The notes beneath the pieces are model-generated. The model had not been told where the DNA came from, searched no databases, and saw only the letters and a list, made by a program, of their open reading frames with translations. This document shows, in pieces, positions 61,969 through 64,000 of a DNA stretch of 64,000 nt. Every line of letters starts with the position of its first letter. Position 1 is the stretch's first letter. The translations under genes and the position numbers were made by a program. The stretch is from positions 229,700 through 293,699 of the forward strand of contig NZ_JAKRNS010000003.1 in the NCBI RefSeq assembly GCF_022346615.1, written 5' to 3'. The DNA comes from Staphylococcus sp. ACRSN (GTDB lineage Bacteria > Bacillota > Bacilli > Staphylococcales > Staphylococcaceae).

Positions 61969-62998
61969 AAGAAAACCGTTAAATGAACTTCAACGAATCG
62001 ATTTAGTGAAAAGATTACAAATGTTATTAGATAATGGTTTTACATTATCCGAATCTTTCGAATTTATATTTGAACAATTTGATTTAAACAATAAAAATAC
62101 AAAAGATAAATTATCCAATGCTCTATTGAATGGAGCGAATTGTTATGAAGTATTCACAATATTGAACTATCCCAAACAAATCATTATGCTTGTATATTTT
62201 GCAGAGTTATTTGGTGATTTGGCAATCTATCTAAAAAATGTTGAGGATTTTCTGACAAGAAAATACCAGACTAAACAAAAATTTTTGAAAACTATTCAAT
62301 ATCCAACCGTTTTATTTATTGTATTTATTACTTTAATTATTATTTTGAATAATACAATTATACCTGAATTCAATGAATTATATAACACCATGGGTGTGCA
62401 ACTATCCACGACTCAATCTTTATTTACTGCAATTATCTTCAAGTTACCTCTTTTTATTTTCATATTTATTATCACTACTATAATTTTTATAATTTTAGCG
62501 CGCTTTTTTTATCAACGTACTTCTATATCGCTAAAACATAAAATTATATTAACAATACCTATTTTAAAGAAATTATTTATTCGCTATAAAACTTATAGAT
62601 TAGCTACTGAATTTTCACTTTTTTACAAAAATGGAATAACTTTACAAAACATCGTAGAAATATATAAACAACAGCATGATGACCCTTATTTGAATTTTAT
62701 TGCAAGTGAAATTAATGAAGGTATACGACATGGTTCTAATCTTAGTCAAATATTAGAAAAATTTTCTTGTTTTGAGGAAGGGTTAATAAAATTTATAAAA
62801 GCAGGAGAAAAACAAGGTAAATTAGAAATAGAATTAAGGATTTATAGCGAAATTATTATCTCTAAAATTGAAAATCAATTACAATTAATGATTAAAATAA
62901 TTCAGCCAGTCATTTTTAGTATACTGGCATGTTTAATTGTATTACTTTATTTAATAATAATGTTACCAATGTTTGATTTAATGCAAACAATTAAATAA
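61940..62998 (+). CDS. comGB: Competence pilus membrane protein ComGB
   Basis: This 352-residue GspF/PilC-type inner-membrane platform protein has three membrane helices (near residues 115-140, 165-190 and 325-350). GTG 61940 has AAGGAAGG well placed; GTG 61931 directly abuts it. Overlaps the end of comGA by 29 bases. Confidence 0.92.
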   Translation: MKRPLIDIVKRKPLNELQRIDLVKRLQMLLDNGFTLSESFEFIFEQFDLNNKNTKDKLSNALLNGANCYEVFTILNYPKQIIMLVYFAELFGDLAIYLKNVEDFLTRKYQTKQKFLKTIQYPTVLFIVFITLIIILNNTIIPEFNELYNTMGVQLSTTQSLFTAIIFKLPLFIFIFIITTIIFIILARFFYQRTSISLKHKIILTIPILKKLFIRYKTYRLATEFSLFYKNGITLQNIVEIYKQQHDDPYLNFIASEINEGIRHGSNLSQILEKFSCFEEGLIKFIKAGEKQGKLEIELRIYSEIIISKIENQLQLMIKIIQPVIFSILACLIVLLYLIIMLPMFDLMQTIK

Positions 62999-63014
62999 TG
63001 TGAAGGTGATATAT

Positions 63015-63332
63015 ATGTATAAAATTTTTAAATTCAACAAAAAAGACGCTTTTACACTGATAGAAATGTTGCTTGTTTTATTAATTATTAGTTTATTGTT
63101 AATCTTGATCATTCCTAATATATCTAAGCAGTCTGAAACAGTGAAAGAAACAGGTTGTGAGGCTCAACTAAAAATGGTGGAAAGTCAAATTGAATCATAT
63201 ACGCTTAAGTATGATAAAAAACCTGATTCAATTGATGATTTGATACAAAAAGGTTACCTAAAAGAAAATCAAAAACATTGTAAATCTGGAGCAACAATTT
63301 CTTTAAGTAATGGTGAAGCAATTGCTAATTAG
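63015..63332 (+). CDS. comGC: Major competence pseudopilin ComGC
   Basis: This 105-residue type IV-like prepilin has a short basic leader, then the prepilin peptidase site A|FTLIEM before a long hydrophobic helix. Two Cys (CEAQ and HCKSG) may form the stabilising disulfide known in ComGC. AAGGTGAT is before ATG 63015; earlier GTGs lie inside the ribosome site. Confidence 0.94.
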   Translation: MYKIFKFNKKDAFTLIEMLLVLLIISLLLILIIPNISKQSETVKETGCEAQLKMVESQIESYTLKYDKKPDSIDDLIQKGYLKENQKHCKSGATISLSNGEAIAN

Positions 63333-63756
63333 TAAAGCATACACTTTGATAGAAATGTTACTAGTGCTTACTTTAATCAGTGTGCTTTTAATGATACAGT
63401 TTAAAATTATTCCAATTAGTAAATTAAATATGGAGTCAACAGAGAATCAAATCAAAGATTTAATATTACATTTAAACTATATTAAATCACAAGCAATAAA
63501 AGATAACCAACCTATAACAATTGTAATTAGTCCTAAATCTGAAGAAATATTAATAGTAGAACAAAATCATGAATTCCGCCGGTTAAAGTTACCAGCAGAT
63601 GGAAAGATACATTATAGAACGAATGTCAGACGTATTACTTTTGAACGAGATGGCAGTACTAGTAAATTTGGCAGTCTTTTTATAAATATAAAAGATGAAT
63701 TATATAGAATTATTTGCCATATAGACAAAGGACGTATTCGATATGAAAAAGCTTAA
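63310..63756 (+). CDS. comGD: Minor competence pseudopilin ComGD
   Basis: This 148-residue minor pilin has prepilin motif A|YTLIEMLLVL, then a C-terminal globular domain. It overlaps comGC by 23 bases. ATG 63310 has no ribosome site. TTG 63322, five bases after GGTGA, is a good alternative that shortens the leader to six residues. Start uncertain; identity secure. Confidence 0.85.
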   Translation: MVKQLLISKAYTLIEMLLVLTLISVLLMIQFKIIPISKLNMESTENQIKDLILHLNYIKSQAIKDNQPITIVISPKSEEILIVEQNHEFRRLKLPADGKIHYRTNVRRITFERDGSTSKFGSLFINIKDELYRIICHIDKGRIRYEKA

Positions 63757-64000
63757 TATAAAATCATCATTATTACTAGATGCATTGCTTTCTCTTTCGA
63801 TAATGACAAGTCTATGTATTACATATATTCCAATGGTTAATCACATGAGTAATCAAATTAAGCATAAAGAAAATGAAATAAATATGAAACGTATTTTAGT
63901 TTCAGCATTATCTTTAAAGAATCAAAAAGAAGATTTCAATTTTACAATTGATCATCGTTTTAAAATTAATTTTAATAAATATTCATATTGCATATTTGAT
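63743..64000 (+). CDS. comGE: ComGE, minor competence pseudopilin, partial at window end
   Basis: Eighty-six codons from ATG 63743 (MKKLNIKSSLLLDALLSLS) are open to the window edge. A basic leader and hydrophobic helix fit ComGE, but the canonical prepilin Glu is missing, as usual for this protein. Overlaps comGD by 14 bases. Confidence 0.8.
   Translation, partial: MKKLNIKSSLLLDALLSLSIMTSLCITYIPMVNHMSNQIKHKENEINMKRILVSALSLKNQKEDFNFTIDHRFKINFNKYSYCIFD

Overview
This window comes from a strongly AT-rich, low-GC Gram-positive chromosome and is almost certainly Staphylococcus. Evidence includes the gene order, the sodA-pbp3-rpmG block, a single-chain glyS behind a T-box, the mreA-mreB-zur operon, and a dnaK operon preceded by both a CtsR box and a CIRCE element. 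The sodA product reads more like a coagulase-negative species than S. aureus, but the species cannot be fixed from this window. There is no prophage, insertion sequence, CRISPR array, rRNA or tRNA gene: this is conserved core chromosome, nearly all transcribed left to right.

Layout. 1-4.2 kb: wobble-uridine tRNA modification genes (trmR, two U32 proteins), udk, greA. 4.4-10 kb: a metabolic operon (pxpB, pxpC, a biotin carrier, biotin carboxylase, pxpA, and an NRAMP-like permease). 10-16.4 kb: a small membrane protein, mtnN, and the yqeG-yqeH-aroE-yhbY-nadD-yqeK-rsfS-yqeM operon. 16.4-19.9 kb: comEA-comEB-comEC. 20-24.6 kb: holA, rpsT (minus), lepA, hemW. 24.6-33.2 kb: hrcA-grpE-dnaK-dnaJ-prmA-rsmE-mtaB and rpsU. 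33.4-40.2 kb: nfeD-floA-hypothetical, then phoH-ybeY-dgkA-cdd-era-recO. 40.6-42.3 kb: glyS and its T-box leader (minus). 42.3-50.2 kb: ccpN-PPDK regulator, dnaG, sigA, trmK, nif3-like, cshB, nfo. 51.2-54.2 kb: mreA-mreB-zur and sodA. 54.3-60.9 kb: pbp3, rpmG, a folate enzyme, rhomboid protease, glcK and small partners. 61 kb-end: comGA-comGB-comGC-comGD and the start of comGE.

From memory, the order follows the Bacillus subtilis yrrM-to-comG segment, with blocks missing: gpr/spoIIP between rpsT and lepA, yqeY after rpsU, yqfC/yqfD before phoH, pgpH between phoH and ybeY, and ispH before cshB. Several of the larger intergenic gaps fall where these genes would be, which fits a non-sporulating relative.

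The most striking signal is shared by the two late-competence operons, comE and comG. Both starts carry AAAGTAAAA, exactly 11 nt, then TACGTGT, at 30-31 nt from the start codon, embedded in a terminator-like hairpin whose 3' arm holds the Shine-Dalgarno sequence. The box layout resembles a sigma-H promoter. The element may combine three roles: terminating upstream transcripts, hiding the ribosome site on read-through RNA, and starting competence transcripts inside the hairpin so that the ribosome site is free. Other points worth following are the carboxylase-like oxoprolinase operon whose permease lacks NRAMP metal-ligand motifs, a ccpN gene that seems to start at ATA, a Zur box over the mreA promoter, and an rpsU 3' UTR hairpin complementary to the rpsU ribosome site.
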